In this document: positions 45,021 through 53,781 of the stretch, one piece after another | Layout of the letters: each line of letters starts with the position of its first letter | Numbering within the stretch: position 1 is the first letter of the stretch | NCBI RefSeq assembly: GCF_900169365.1 | Contig: NZ_FXZH01000006.1 | Span: forward strand, 173,592-237,591 | Length of the DNA: 64,000 nucleotides | Direction of reading: 5' to 3' | Origin: Brevibacterium sp. 239c | GTDB lineage: Bacteria > Actinomycetota > Actinomycetes > Actinomycetales > Brevibacteriaceae | Made by a program: the position numbers and the translations under genes | Notes under the pieces: model-generated | The model's input: only the letters and a program-made list of their open reading frames with translations | The model's database searches: none | Told to the model about the DNA's origin: nothing

Positions 45021-47224
45021 TGTCACGCGAGGTTGATCTCGACATCACGGGAATGACCTGCGCATCATGCTCGGCGCGCATCGAGAAGAAACTCGCCCGC
45101 CTCGACGGAGTCAGCGCCGAGGTCAACCTCCCGCTGAACACAGCCCACGTGGTCGTCGACTCAGAACTGAGTGACGATGACCTGATGACCGCCGTCGAAA
45201 GGGCCGGTTACGGTGCCACCGTGAAGACCGCTTCGGCGAGTGGACCCGAGATCGTCGACTACGACCCCAGGCATCTGCGGCCCCGGTTCATCGGATCCTT
45301 GATTCTGGCGGCGCCGATCGTGGCCGTCTCCATGGTCATGAGCTGGCACTTCACCGGCTGGCAGTGGATCGTCGCGATCCTCGCCCTGCCGGTGGTGACC
45401 TGGGGTGCGTGGCCCTTCCACGCGGCGGCATCCAAGGCTGCACGGGGCAGGTCCACGACCATGGACACCCTGGTCAGCGTCGGAATCATCGTCGCCAGCC
45501 TCTACTCGTACATCACCCTGGGTCGGGCCGTCGCCGCGGGCTACGGCTGGCAGATCCCCGAGTCCTACCATGTGTGGTTCGAGGCTGCGGCCGCGATCAC
45601 CGTGTTCCTGCTCATCGGCAAGCTCACCGAGGAACGTGCGAAGAACCGCGCCACGGCCGCACTCAAGGAGCTGCTGGGCCTGGGCGCACGGTCCGCGAAC
45701 GTGCTGCGCGACTCGGCCGAGGGCGCCCAGACAGAGGTCCAGGTCCCGATCGACGAACTCACCGTCGGGGATGTCTTCATCGTGCGTCCGGGTGAGAAGA
45801 TCGCCACCGACGGCGAGGTGATCTCCGGTCACTCCGCGATCGACGAAGCGATGCTCACCGGCGAATCCGTTCCCGTCGAGGTCGGAGTCGGCGACAGCGT
45901 CACCGGTGCCACGATCAACGCCTCCGGTGTGCTCGAGGTCCGGGCCGCACGGGTCGGGTCCGATACGACCTTGGCGGCCATGGCCGACCTGGTCAGCCGC
46001 GCGCAGACGGGCAAACCGGCCGTGCAGCGACTGGCCGACCGGATCTCTGCCGTGTTCGTGCCGATCGTCTTCGGCATCGCCCTCCTGACGCTCCTCGCCT
46101 GGGGGCTGATCACCGGCGACTGGTCGATGGGCCTACACGCCGCGCTCACCGTGCTCATCATCGCCTGCCCCTGTGCCCTCGGCCTGGCCACGCCGACCGC
46201 CCTGGCCGTCTCGTCCGGGCGCGGTTCCCAGCTGGGCATCCTCGTCTCCGGGCCCGAGGCGCTCGAGTCGACGCGTTCGATCGACACGGTCGTCCTCGAC
46301 AAGACGGGCACCCTGACCACGGGAATCATGACCCTCCTGGACACGCAGCTGAGCGATGCGGACTTCGAGGTTCTGGCTCGCTTGGAGTCACAGAGCGAGC
46401 ATCCCGTGGCCCGCGCGATCGTCGAGGCCCGGGCCGCGAGGATGAACGCGGGTGCCGAGGCTGCAGGCAGCAGCATCGCCACCATCGATCGCTCCGGCGT
46501 CGAAGACTTCGACAACATTCCCGGTGGTGGTCTGCGGGCGACGATCGACGGCGACGAGGTGCTCGCCGGTCGTCCGGATCTGCTCCGGGAGCACGGGATC
46601 GACGTCTCGTTCCCCGCGGATTCGGTGCCCACCGGAGCCACGATCGTCGCCCTGGCGATCGACTCACAGTTCCGTGGCCTGACCTTCGTCGCCGACGAGA
46701 TCAAGACCGGAGCCGCCGAGGCGATCGACGAGCTGCATACGCTCGGCATCAGCACCGTCCTCCTCACCGGGGACAATGCCCAAGCCGCCGGGGTGGTCGC
46801 GGGCAAGCTCGAAATCGCCGAGGTCCGCGCCGATGTCCGGCCCGAGGGCAAGATCGCTGTGGTCAATGAGCTGCAGGCTCAGGGACTGGCGGTGGCCATG
46901 GTCGGTGACGGCATCAATGATGCTGCGGCTTTGGCCGGTGCCGATCTGGGCATTGCGATGGGTTCGGGTACAGATGCGGCGATGGCAGCCTCCGACATCA
47001 CCATGGTGCGCTCGGATCCGCGGCAGATCCCGCAGGCCATCCGCCTGTCCCGGAAGGCTCTGGGGCTGATCAAGGGCAACCTGTTCTGGGCCTTCGCCTA
47101 CAACACGGCGGCCGTGCCGATCGCAGCGTTCGGCCTGCTCAGCCCGATGATCGCCGGGGCCGCAATGGCGTTCTCCTCGGTGTTCGTCGTCCTCAACAGT
47201 CTCCGACTGCTGCGGTTCCGCTAG
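45020..47224 (+). CDS. copA: Cu(I)-exporting P1B-type ATPase CopA
   Basis: The 734-residue pump has one N-terminal HMA domain (MTCASC), eight expected helices, the transmembrane metal motif CPC (383-385), the phosphorylated Asp 427 in DKTGTLT, the SEHPVARA motif and the hinge [10 protein letters not shown]. It exports Cu(I) from the cytosol. The ATG shares one base with the copZ stop; GTG one codon earlier is an alternative. With csoR and copZ it forms a complete copper-detoxification operon, ending at a long perfect palindrome. Confidence 0.95.
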   Translation: MSREVDLDITGMTCASCSARIEKKLARLDGVSAEVNLPLNTAHVVVDSELSDDDLMTAVERAGYGATVKTASASGPEIVDYDPRHLRPRFIGSLILAAPIVAVSMVMSWHFTGWQWIVAILALPVVTWGAWPFHAAASKAARGRSTTMDTLVSVGIIVASLYSYITLGRAVAAGYGWQIPESYHVWFEAAAAITVFLLIGKLTEERAKNRATAALKELLGLGARSANVLRDSAEGAQTEVQVPIDELTVGDVFIVRPGEKIATDGEVISGHSAIDEAMLTGESVPVEVGVGDSVTGATINASGVLEVRAARVGSDTTLAAMADLVSRAQTGKPAVQRLADRISAVFVPIVFGIALLTLLAWGLITGDWSMGLHAALTVLIIACPCALGLATPTALAVSSGRGSQLGILVSGPEALESTRSIDTVVLDKTGTLTTGIMTLLDTQLSDADFEVLARLESQSEHPVARAIVEARAARMNAGAEAAGSSIATIDRSGVEDFDNIPGGGLRATIDGDEVLAGRPDLLREHGIDVSFPADSVPTGATIVALAIDSQFRGLTFVADEIKTGAAEAIDELHTLGISTVLLTGDNAQAAGVVAGKLEIAEVRADVRPEGKIAVVNELQAQGLAVAMVGDGINDAAALAGADLGIAMGSGTDAAMAASDITMVRSDPRQIPQAIRLSRKALGLIKGNLFWAFAYNTAAVPIAAFGLLSPMIAGAAMAFSSVFVVLNSLRLLRFR

Positions 47225-47241
47225 ACCGGCGCACCCACAGA

Positions 47242-47287
47242 ACGCACTTGGCCCACAGCGGTTGCAACCGCTGTGGGCCAAGTGCGT
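47242..47287. terminator. 46-bp perfect palindrome, bidirectional terminator
   Basis: The 46 bases are an uninterrupted perfect palindrome: the arm ACGCACTTGGCCCACAGCGG meets its complement through GTTGCAAC with no loop. It lies between the convergent copA and acyl-CoA ligase genes, five bases beyond being inside the ligase stop region, and would end both transcripts as an RNA hairpin. Confidence 0.85.
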
Positions 47288-47288
47288 G

Positions 47289-48935
47289 TCAGCCCTGGAT
47301 TCGCGACTCCCTGTCGCCCCATTCCTGATTGCGCAGTTCGAACTTCTGGATCTTGCCTGTCGAGGTCTTGGGCAGGGCCTCGACGATCTCGACCTCCCGC
47401 GGCGCCTTGTACTTCGCGATCTGCGTGCGCACGTGGTCAACGATCTCGGTCTCGGTGACCGGCTGCCCCTCACGGACGATGACGAATGCCTTCGGCCGCT
47501 CGCCCCATTTGTCGTCGGGGACTCCGATGACGGCGACTTCGAGGACCGCCGGGTGCGAGGAGATCGCCTGTTCGATCTCGACTGTCGAGATATTCTCCCC
47601 GCCGGAGACGATGATGTCCTTCGAGCGATCTCGCAGTTCGATGTAGCCGTCCTCGTGCATCACGCCGAGGTCACCGGTGTGGTACCAGCCGCCCTGGAAC
47701 GCCTTTTCAGTCGCCTCGGGGTCCCGGAAATACCCCTTCATCACGTTATTTCCGCGCATCACGATCTCTCCGATCGTCTGCCCGTCGGCTGCAACGTCGA
47801 CAAGCTCGTCTCCCGAGTCGAGGGCGACGATGCGGGTCTGATCGGCTTGGACCATGCCCACACCCTGCCGCGCCCGAAGCCGGGCTCGGGACTTGTCATC
47901 GAGTGAATCCCAGGAATCCTGCCATTCGCACACCGTGTAGGGACCGTAGGACTCGGTGAGCCCGTACACGTGCACGATCTCGAAGTTCAGCGCCTCCATC
48001 TGCCAGATCAGGGTCGGGCTCGGCGCGGCACCTGCCATCGTCGCGGTCACTGCCTGATCGAGGGAATGTGCCTGTTCGGCGTTGATCACCGTGCTCATCA
48101 CCGTCGGGGCACCGTTGAGGTGAGTGACCGTGTGACGAACGATAAGATCCCAGATCACGTCTCCGCGCACCTCGCGCAGGCACACCTGTGTGCCGCCTGC
48201 GGCAGTCAGCGCCCAGCCGGTGCACCAGCCGTTGCAGTGGAACATGGGCAGCGTCCACAGATACACGCTCTTCTTATCGTGGCCCGAATGGATGATCTCG
48301 CCGAGCGCATTGAGGTAGGCGCCGCGGTGTGAATACATCACACCTTTGGGGCGTCCTGTCGTGCCGGAGGTGTAGTTGATGGACAGCGTCGCCCGCTCGT
48401 CCTCGACGCGCCAGGTGAACTCCTCGGTGTCAGCCTCGGCGCCGGCCAGGAACTCGTCCAGGCTGGTCACGGTCGGTGCTGCGGGTTCCGGACGGACCGC
48501 CTCGGCGGAGGTGGCGATCGTCGTGTCCTCGACGTCGATGATGGTCTCAACGGTGTCGAAGCCATCGATGACAGGGGCGACGCTAGGCCACAGCTGCGTG
48601 TCCACGACCAGCAGCTTCGCCTGGCTGTGGTTGCAGATGTAGCGGACCTCTTCGGGGGCCAGCCTGGTGTTGATCGGCACGAGGACAGCTCCGGCCAAGG
48701 GCACGGCGAATTGGGCCATGAGCGCTTCGGGGAGGTTGGGCATGAGGTAGGCGACTCGGTCGCCGGGCCCGACGCCGGCGGCACGCAGAGCATGCGCCCG
48801 GGTCTCCACCGCTGCGGCGAACTCGGCGTAGGTCATCTCCTGGTCGTTGTAGACCACGGCGCGTGTGCCGGGAAAGACGTCCGCGGAGCGGCGCAGAAAG
48901 GACAGCGGCGTGAGTTCTGTGTTCCATGTCTCCAT
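47289..48935 (-). CDS. fatty-acyl-CoA ligase (AMP-binding)
   Basis: The 548-residue adenylate-forming enzyme has the ATP motif YTSGTTGRPKGV, the hinge region YIELRDRSKDIIVSGGENIS and the catalytic Lys in KTSTGKIQK. The sequence resembles the medium/long-chain FadD group, which activates fatty acids with CoA. It is probably monocistronic. Chain-length preference cannot be read. Confidence 0.9.
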   Translation of the reverse strand: METWNTELTPLSFLRRSADVFPGTRAVVYNDQEMTYAEFAAAVETRAHALRAAGVGPGDRVAYLMPNLPEALMAQFAVPLAGAVLVPINTRLAPEEVRYICNHSQAKLLVVDTQLWPSVAPVIDGFDTVETIIDVEDTTIATSAEAVRPEPAAPTVTSLDEFLAGAEADTEEFTWRVEDERATLSINYTSGTTGRPKGVMYSHRGAYLNALGEIIHSGHDKKSVYLWTLPMFHCNGWCTGWALTAAGGTQVCLREVRGDVIWDLIVRHTVTHLNGAPTVMSTVINAEQAHSLDQAVTATMAGAAPSPTLIWQMEALNFEIVHVYGLTESYGPYTVCEWQDSWDSLDDKSRARLRARQGVGMVQADQTRIVALDSGDELVDVAADGQTIGEIVMRGNNVMKGYFRDPEATEKAFQGGWYHTGDLGVMHEDGYIELRDRSKDIIVSGGENISTVEIEQAISSHPAVLEVAVIGVPDDKWGERPKAFVIVREGQPVTETEIVDHVRTQIAKYKAPREVEIVEALPKTSTGKIQKFELRNQEWGDRESRIQG

Positions 48936-49051
48936 GGAAAAAGCCTACTTCACCGAGGTGGAACCGGGCCGACAGGGCCATCGCCCTAGACCCGGATGAA
49001 GACCGCCGAATTCAGGCGGGTACCGAAGGAATCAGGACAGCGTCGCTGGGA

Positions 49052-49315
49052 TCACTTGAGGATCGGGTAGGTCTGATCATCGTTCTGAGTGTCATTGCGC
49101 AGCACCCAATTGAGAATGCTGGCGAACACGGTGACCACGACGAATGCGACACCTGCATAGACGAAGGCGAACCCGAACGCGGTCCCGTCCTGCCAGGCGC
49201 GGGTGACGATGATCGACAGGATCAGAACGGCGATACCGCAGACGAGCCCCACTTTGAGCGCGTCCTTGTACGACACGGTGCTGGTGGACTTCTTCTCAGA
49301 CTTCGATGCTGCCAT
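49052..49315 (-). CDS. small two-helix membrane protein
   Basis: The 87-residue protein has a Lys/Ser-rich N terminus and two transmembrane helices (about 22-40 and 46-68), with a short acidic tail. It resembles DUF4229-type small actinobacterial membrane proteins in size and layout, but I cannot confirm the family. It lies between the acyl-CoA ligase and the lipoprotein operon. Confidence 0.6.
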   Translation of the reverse strand: MAASKSEKKSTSTVSYKDALKVGLVCGIAVLILSIIVTRAWQDGTAFGFAFVYAGVAFVVVTVFASILNWVLRNDTQNDDQTYPILK

Positions 49316-49493
49316 GCCCCCAGCGTACCGACCTCACCTGAGAATCGGCGCACCGAGGTGGCCGTGCAACTCAGAGGCGAAGCGTGGAAACCACCGTTCC
49401 CGGCTCGACGGAATCGGAGCGCGGGTGGACTACCCGGTCAGAACACGCAAAAATGTCTATGTGCACATCCCCATTCGGCGCCCCTCTGACGAG

Positions 49494-50138
49494 GTGTCGC
49501 GCGCGCTCAGCTCGAACCAGGTCGTCCCTGGTCAGAAGTCGCGCCCGCGCACAGTTCTGCGAACAGTGATCGCAACCGCCCTTGCAACGATCACGCTGGC
49601 GGGCTTGAGCGCTTGCGGTCCGGACAAGGGCTTGCGGGTGGAACCTGAAGGTGAGACATCTCCCACTCAGTTCGAACCCGCGAATTCGGACTCCGGTCCG
49701 CCCAACAAACCGTTCTCGCTCAAGGAGATCCGCAAGACCATTGTGGACTCCTCGGGGATCGCGGTGACCGGGAAGGCAACGGAATCGGCGAAGGTCGTCG
49801 CCGACTGCAAAGAATGCCTCAAATTCGCGACACCTTTCCTCAGCGGCGACAAGAAGTTTCAGCTCGTCACCGTGGCCAACCCGAAGCAGAAGAGCGAGAT
49901 CGTGGCGGGGGCTGTCATCAGTGAGAAGGACAGCAGACCACGCCTTGAATTGATCGCCACTGGCAACCAGCTCAAACTCAGCCCAGGTAAGAATGGGACA
50001 CTGGTGGTGCAGGAGGCGATGTATGCCGACGGCGACGAGGCCTGCTGCCCTTCGGGGTGGTCAGTGCAGGTATTCCGCCTGCATGAAGGTAGGTTTGAAC
50101 CGGGTCAACGCTTCACGCGGCTTAATGGAGAAACGTAA
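49494..50138 (+). CDS. lipoprotein preceding a two-component system
   Basis: A lipobox (LSAC) follows a hydrophobic stretch preceded by Arg/Lys residues, so the protein is exported and lipid-anchored. The mature part of about 170 residues has two cysteine pairs (DCKEC and ACC), suggesting disulfides or a metal site. The start is uncertain: GTG at 49494 is given, GTG at 49461 or 49428 is possible, and no strong ribosome site was found. Its stop shares one base with the response-regulator start (TAATG). A lipoprotein before a regulator and kinase recalls CseA-CseB-CseC, where the lipoprotein dampens signalling. Confidence 0.65.
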   Translation: MSRALSSNQVVPGQKSRPRTVLRTVIATALATITLAGLSACGPDKGLRVEPEGETSPTQFEPANSDSGPPNKPFSLKEIRKTIVDSSGIAVTGKATESAKVVADCKECLKFATPFLSGDKKFQLVTVANPKQKSEIVAGAVISEKDSRPRLELIATGNQLKLSPGKNGTLVVQEAMYADGDEACCPSGWSVQVFRLHEGRFEPGQRFTRLNGET

Positions 50139-51154
50139 TGCATATTGTTCTGGTTGAGGATGACGAGGTCATCCGGGAGACAACCCAGATCGGCCTGGAA
50201 CGGTTCGATTACACGGTGTCGGCATTCGCCGACGGTCGTGAGGGGTACGAGTTCGTCGCTGCACACGGTGCCGACGTTCTGCTTCTCGACCTCATGCTGC
50301 CCACCATGAACGGCGCTTCGATCTGCAGAGCCGTGCGTGAGCGCTCCACCATCCCCATCATCATCATCTCCGCCCGCTCGGATGCGATCGACATCGTCCA
50401 GGCGCTCGAGGCCGGAGCCGACGACTACCTCACCAAGCCCTTCGACATGCAGGTGCTCAACGCTCGCATCCGCGCCGTCGTCCGCCGCTTCATCACCACC
50501 GGCACCGACAAGCTCGGCTACTCCCCGTCCGCCGAGCTGGACGAGGAGCACGAAACCGTGATCGGCCCCGGCGGCATGATCACCGGAGACGGCATCCCTG
50601 AGGTACTTGGGGCCAGCCCCGGCATGGACACCCGTGAACGCCTCAAGGCCCAACTCGAGTCCGACGACACGTACCTGGGTGCGGGCGGAAAATTCACCTC
50701 GGCGGACATGCGCGACGGTTCAGACGAGCAGATGATCGGCGACGACGTCACCGTTCCGCCTCGCCCGGACGGTTCACCGGCCATGCAGGCGAGTTCCGGC
50801 CAGGGCGGCTACCCGGGTGCGGGCGAGAACCGCAACGGCAGCGCCGGCTCCGATGATGAGCTGGGCCCGTTCCGAACACGCTTGGGCTCGCTGGTCCTCG
50901 ACACCGGTCGCCTGACCGTGGAGATCGACGGCGAGGAAGTCCACCTCACCCCCACGGAGCTGCGCGTCCTTCTGCTTCTGACCGAGCAGCCCGAACACGT
51001 CTACTCGCGAGAGAAGATCGCCTTCACGGTCTGGGGCTACGAGTGGGCCGGCGACTCCCGTGTCGTCGACGTCCACATTCAGCGCCTGCGGAAGAAGATC
51101 GGCGCCAACATGATCGAAACCGTCCGCGGATTCGGATACCGCTTCGCGGGCTGA
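50138..51154 (+). CDS. OmpR-type response regulator with a long linker
   Basis: The 338-residue regulator has a receiver domain (1-120; phospho-Asp 51 in LLLDLMLPTMNG, Lys in YLTKPF) and a C-terminal winged helix (about 242-338; TPTELRVLLLL and VVDVHIQRLRKKIG). Between them lies an acidic, Gly/Pro/Ser-rich linker of about 115 residues. OmpR-type regulators are usually 220-240 residues with a linker of under 20. Reading frame and composition are otherwise normal. The gene is translationally coupled to the lipoprotein and followed four bases later by the kinase. Confidence 0.92.
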   Translation: MHIVLVEDDEVIRETTQIGLERFDYTVSAFADGREGYEFVAAHGADVLLLDLMLPTMNGASICRAVRERSTIPIIIISARSDAIDIVQALEAGADDYLTKPFDMQVLNARIRAVVRRFITTGTDKLGYSPSAELDEEHETVIGPGGMITGDGIPEVLGASPGMDTRERLKAQLESDDTYLGAGGKFTSADMRDGSDEQMIGDDVTVPPRPDGSPAMQASSGQGGYPGAGENRNGSAGSDDELGPFRTRLGSLVLDTGRLTVEIDGEEVHLTPTELRVLLLLTEQPEHVYSREKIAFTVWGYEWAGDSRVVDVHIQRLRKKIGANMIETVRGFGYRFAG

Positions 51155-51158
51155 TCGC

Positions 51159-52439
51159 ATGTCACTGCGCTGGAAGATCTCCCTTCTCATCGTTGCCTCG
51201 GTCATCATCGCTGTGCTCTCCTGCTCCATCGTGCTGCGTCAGTCCGCGGCGCGGGCTGAGGATGACCGGATGCGTTCGACCGTGACCGAGCAGCTCGCGA
51301 ACTCAGTCGCCATCTTCTCCGAGACCGGAGTGCTCACCCTCAACGCCCGCATCGACGACCCCGCACTGCCCAAGGATGCACGCGCCCAGGCGCTCAAGGG
51401 CCAGAGCGTGACGATGCGCTCCGAGGTCGACGGTGAAGAGATCGTATGGGCCGCTGCCCCGATCGAGGTCGGCTCCTACACCGAGGTGATCTCGGTGCGT
51501 GCCTCGACCAAGGACAGTCAGGAACTCATCGGCCGCATCGACCAGGCTCTGCTGGTGGGAATGATCGGCTCCGCTCTGGTCGTCGGCGGTGTCGGCTCCA
51601 TCGTGGCCGGTCGCATCTCACGCAGGCTGACCCTGGGGGCTCAAGCCGCACGGAAGATCGCGGCCGGAGACACCAGCATCAGGATCGCCGACGTCGTCGA
51701 CGATACGGACCAAGAGGTCGCGGCCTTCGCCTCGGCGGTCGACACAGCCGTGACACGACTGACCGAACGCATCGATTCCGAACAGCGTTTCACCGCGGAC
51801 CTGGCGCACGAGATGCGGACCCCGTTGACCGGCCTCGTCAACGCCGCCAACCTGCTCGAGGAAGATTCGCGTCCCGCCGAGCTCGTCAAGGATCGGGTGC
51901 AGCGCATGCAGGTCCTCGTCGAAGACCTCCTCGAAGTCTCACGCCTCGATGCGGGCCGCGCGAACCCCGAGTTCACCCGTGTCAACATCGACCAAGCGAT
52001 CCGCTCGCTGCTGGGTACGATGACCGCTTCCGGCGCCTTGTCCGGTCACACCATCGACACTCATCTGGCGGCCCTGAACTCGACGCTGGTCACCGATGTC
52101 CGCCGCTTCGAACGCATTATCTCCAACCTGCTGGTCAACGCGATCAAGCACGGCGCGGACCCGATCCGCCTGGAGACGAGCACCCTCAGCATCACCATCA
52201 CCGATTCCGGCTCCGGCTACCCGCCCGACATCGTCAACACCGGCCCGACCCGCTTCGTCTCCGCCGGTGGCGGCGGCATGGGCCTGGGCCTCGTGATCGC
52301 ACAGGGACAGGCCCGCCTGCTCGGCATACGCCTGAACTTCAGCAACGATCCAATCACAGGCGGTGCCCGCACCGAAGCGGTCTTCCCAGATCCTGAAGCC
52401 CAAAACGAGGCACTCAAGCAGTACCTGGAATCCGCCTAG
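51159..52439 (+). CDS. sensor histidine kinase
   Basis: The 426-residue kinase has two transmembrane helices (about 5-27 and 130-150) with a short extracellular part of about 100 residues, a HAMP domain, the phospho-acceptor His in DLAHEMRTPLTGL, the N box NLLVNAIKHG and G boxes DSGSGY and GMGLGLVIA. It is the partner of the long-linker regulator. The extracellular loop is too short for a PAS domain, so the upstream lipoprotein may supply the sensing part. Confidence 0.92.
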   Translation: MSLRWKISLLIVASVIIAVLSCSIVLRQSAARAEDDRMRSTVTEQLANSVAIFSETGVLTLNARIDDPALPKDARAQALKGQSVTMRSEVDGEEIVWAAAPIEVGSYTEVISVRASTKDSQELIGRIDQALLVGMIGSALVVGGVGSIVAGRISRRLTLGAQAARKIAAGDTSIRIADVVDDTDQEVAAFASAVDTAVTRLTERIDSEQRFTADLAHEMRTPLTGLVNAANLLEEDSRPAELVKDRVQRMQVLVEDLLEVSRLDAGRANPEFTRVNIDQAIRSLLGTMTASGALSGHTIDTHLAALNSTLVTDVRRFERIISNLLVNAIKHGADPIRLETSTLSITITDSGSGYPPDIVNTGPTRFVSAGGGGMGLGLVIAQGQARLLGIRLNFSNDPITGGARTEAVFPDPEAQNEALKQYLESA

Positions 52440-52444
52440 GACGG

Positions 52445-53056
52445 TCAGCTGCGCAGGGCGCGGGCGTAGCGCCTGCGGTAGACGATCTGGGCGAGACGGA
52501 CGAGGGGTTCGCCGAGGCGCCAGATCCCCAGTCCTGCTCGTGAGAGCGAGCGCAGCACGAGGAAGACTCGGTCATCGGGGGTGTGAATGAGGATGAATGA
52601 CTCCTCACCGGTGATCGGGTGCCCGGGCTTCGTCCCATAGGTGAATCCGCGATGTGCCTCCGACTCGAAGACCTCGATGACGCGGGCCGGTTCGGGCAGA
52701 CGGAACGGTCCGAGCCGCACGAAGATCGTGGGTTCCTGTCCGACTTCGACCCGCGGGCGGCCAGAACCTGTCCGCGAAGCGTCCCCGCCGTTGTCCCCGC
52801 CGTTGTCCCAGCCATTGTCCCGGCCGTCGCCTTGCGTCTGCGGGCCGCTTTTCGGACTCTCGACATCGATGTCGAACCCGCTGCGGATCTTCACTTGCCA
52901 GTGCAAGAGTTCTTCCGCGCAGCGGTCGAAGGTGGCACGACCATGACCGATGAAGAAGGCCGCTTCGAAATCCCGGTACCCTGCCGGTCGGTCGACCCAC
53001 CTGGGTGAGAGCGGCTGAGTCAAAGGTTCGTCGAGGAATCGTGACGGAGTGGCCAT
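52445..53056 (-). CDS. DUF1990 family protein
   Basis: The 203-residue protein of the DUF1990 family (unknown function, widespread in actinomycetes) has the family segments AAFFIGHGRATFDRCAE and GFTYGTKPGHPITGEE. An Asp/Asn/Gly repeat coded by a small tandem repeat interrupts the first half. It ends five bases from the stop of the convergent kinase gene. Confidence 0.85.
   Translation of the reverse strand: MATPSRFLDEPLTQPLSPRWVDRPAGYRDFEAAFFIGHGRATFDRCAEELLHWQVKIRSGFDIDVESPKSGPQTQGDGRDNGWDNGGDNGGDASRTGSGRPRVEVGQEPTIFVRLGPFRLPEPARVIEVFESEAHRGFTYGTKPGHPITGEESFILIHTPDDRVFLVLRSLSRAGLGIWRLGEPLVRLAQIVYRRRYARALRS
52779..52830 (-). repeat. 12-bp tandem repeat in the DUF1990 gene
   Basis: About four copies of a 12-base unit (GTTGTCCCCGCC and variants) encode WDNGGDNGGD-type sequence. 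The unit keeps the frame, so the length may vary between strains. Confidence 0.85.
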
Positions 53057-53207
53057 GCCTCCAACCTAACCGAATCCCGGACACACCGATGCCAAGTCCG
53101 ATGCGAACAAGTAAGGTGCCAAGTACCGGCATTCTCTCAATCGAATGTCCGCTAAGAACACGCCTGACACGGCACGTACAACAGTCACGGATCAAAGGAG
53201 AACCAGA

Positions 53208-53660
53208 ATGCGCACACTCAATGGAATCGATGAGATCACTTCGCTCGTCGGCACCGAGTTGGGATCGTCCGAGTGGACGACGATCGACCAGGAGGCGATC
53301 AACACCTTCGCCGATGTCACCGACGATCACCAGTGGATACACATCGACGAGCAGCGCGCCGCAGACGGCCCCTACGGCTCGACGATCGTCCACGGCTTCT
53401 TCACCCTGTCCTTGATCCCGAAGTTCTCGAGCGAGATCTTCACCATCGAAGGCGTGTCCATCCGCGTCAACTACGGGCTGAACAAGGTCCGCTTCGCCCA
53501 GCCGGTGCCGGTGGGCTCTCGCCTGCGCGGCACGGTCAGCGTCAACGAGGTCATCCCCGGAGACAAGGGCACCCAGGTCATCCTCAAGCACGTCATCGAG
53601 ATCGAAGGCGAAGACCGCCCGGCCTGCATCGCCGAGGTGGTCACCCTCCTCGTTGAGTGA
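53208..53660 (+). CDS. MaoC family dehydratase
   Basis: The 150-residue hot-dog fold protein has the hydratase motif ADVTDDHQWIHID and the GSTIVHGFFTLSL helix. Relatives hydrate enoyl-CoA or act on 3-hydroxyacyl groups. The start at 53208 follows AAAGGAG. It stands alone. It may supply the hydratase step in fatty-acyl catabolism together with the thiolase and acyl-CoA ligase nearby. Confidence 0.9.
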   Translation: MRTLNGIDEITSLVGTELGSSEWTTIDQEAINTFADVTDDHQWIHIDEQRAADGPYGSTIVHGFFTLSLIPKFSSEIFTIEGVSIRVNYGLNKVRFAQPVPVGSRLRGTVSVNEVIPGDKGTQVILKHVIEIEGEDRPACIAEVVTLLVE

Positions 53661-53696
53661 GGCTGTGCCACTTTCTCCGGGCCACGGGTTGCGTGT

Positions 53697-53744
53697 CGAG
53701 AAACGCACGCGCGCCTCGTCTTTTGACACTCGACCCGTTTCTCG
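53697..53744. terminator. possible weak terminator hairpin
   Basis: The nine-base arms CGAGAAACG and CGTTTCTCG are 30 bases apart, between the convergent MaoC gene and the trehalose-phosphatase fusion. The loop is long, so confidence is low. Confidence 0.35.
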
Positions 53745-53781
53745 TTGCCGTGTGCCGTGTGCAGAATGCTGTGTGCTGTGC

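Noticed and set aside
49203..49493. Upstream extension of the lipoprotein frame
   Set aside because: Overlaps the small membrane-protein gene on the other strand and would put the signal peptide deep inside the protein.
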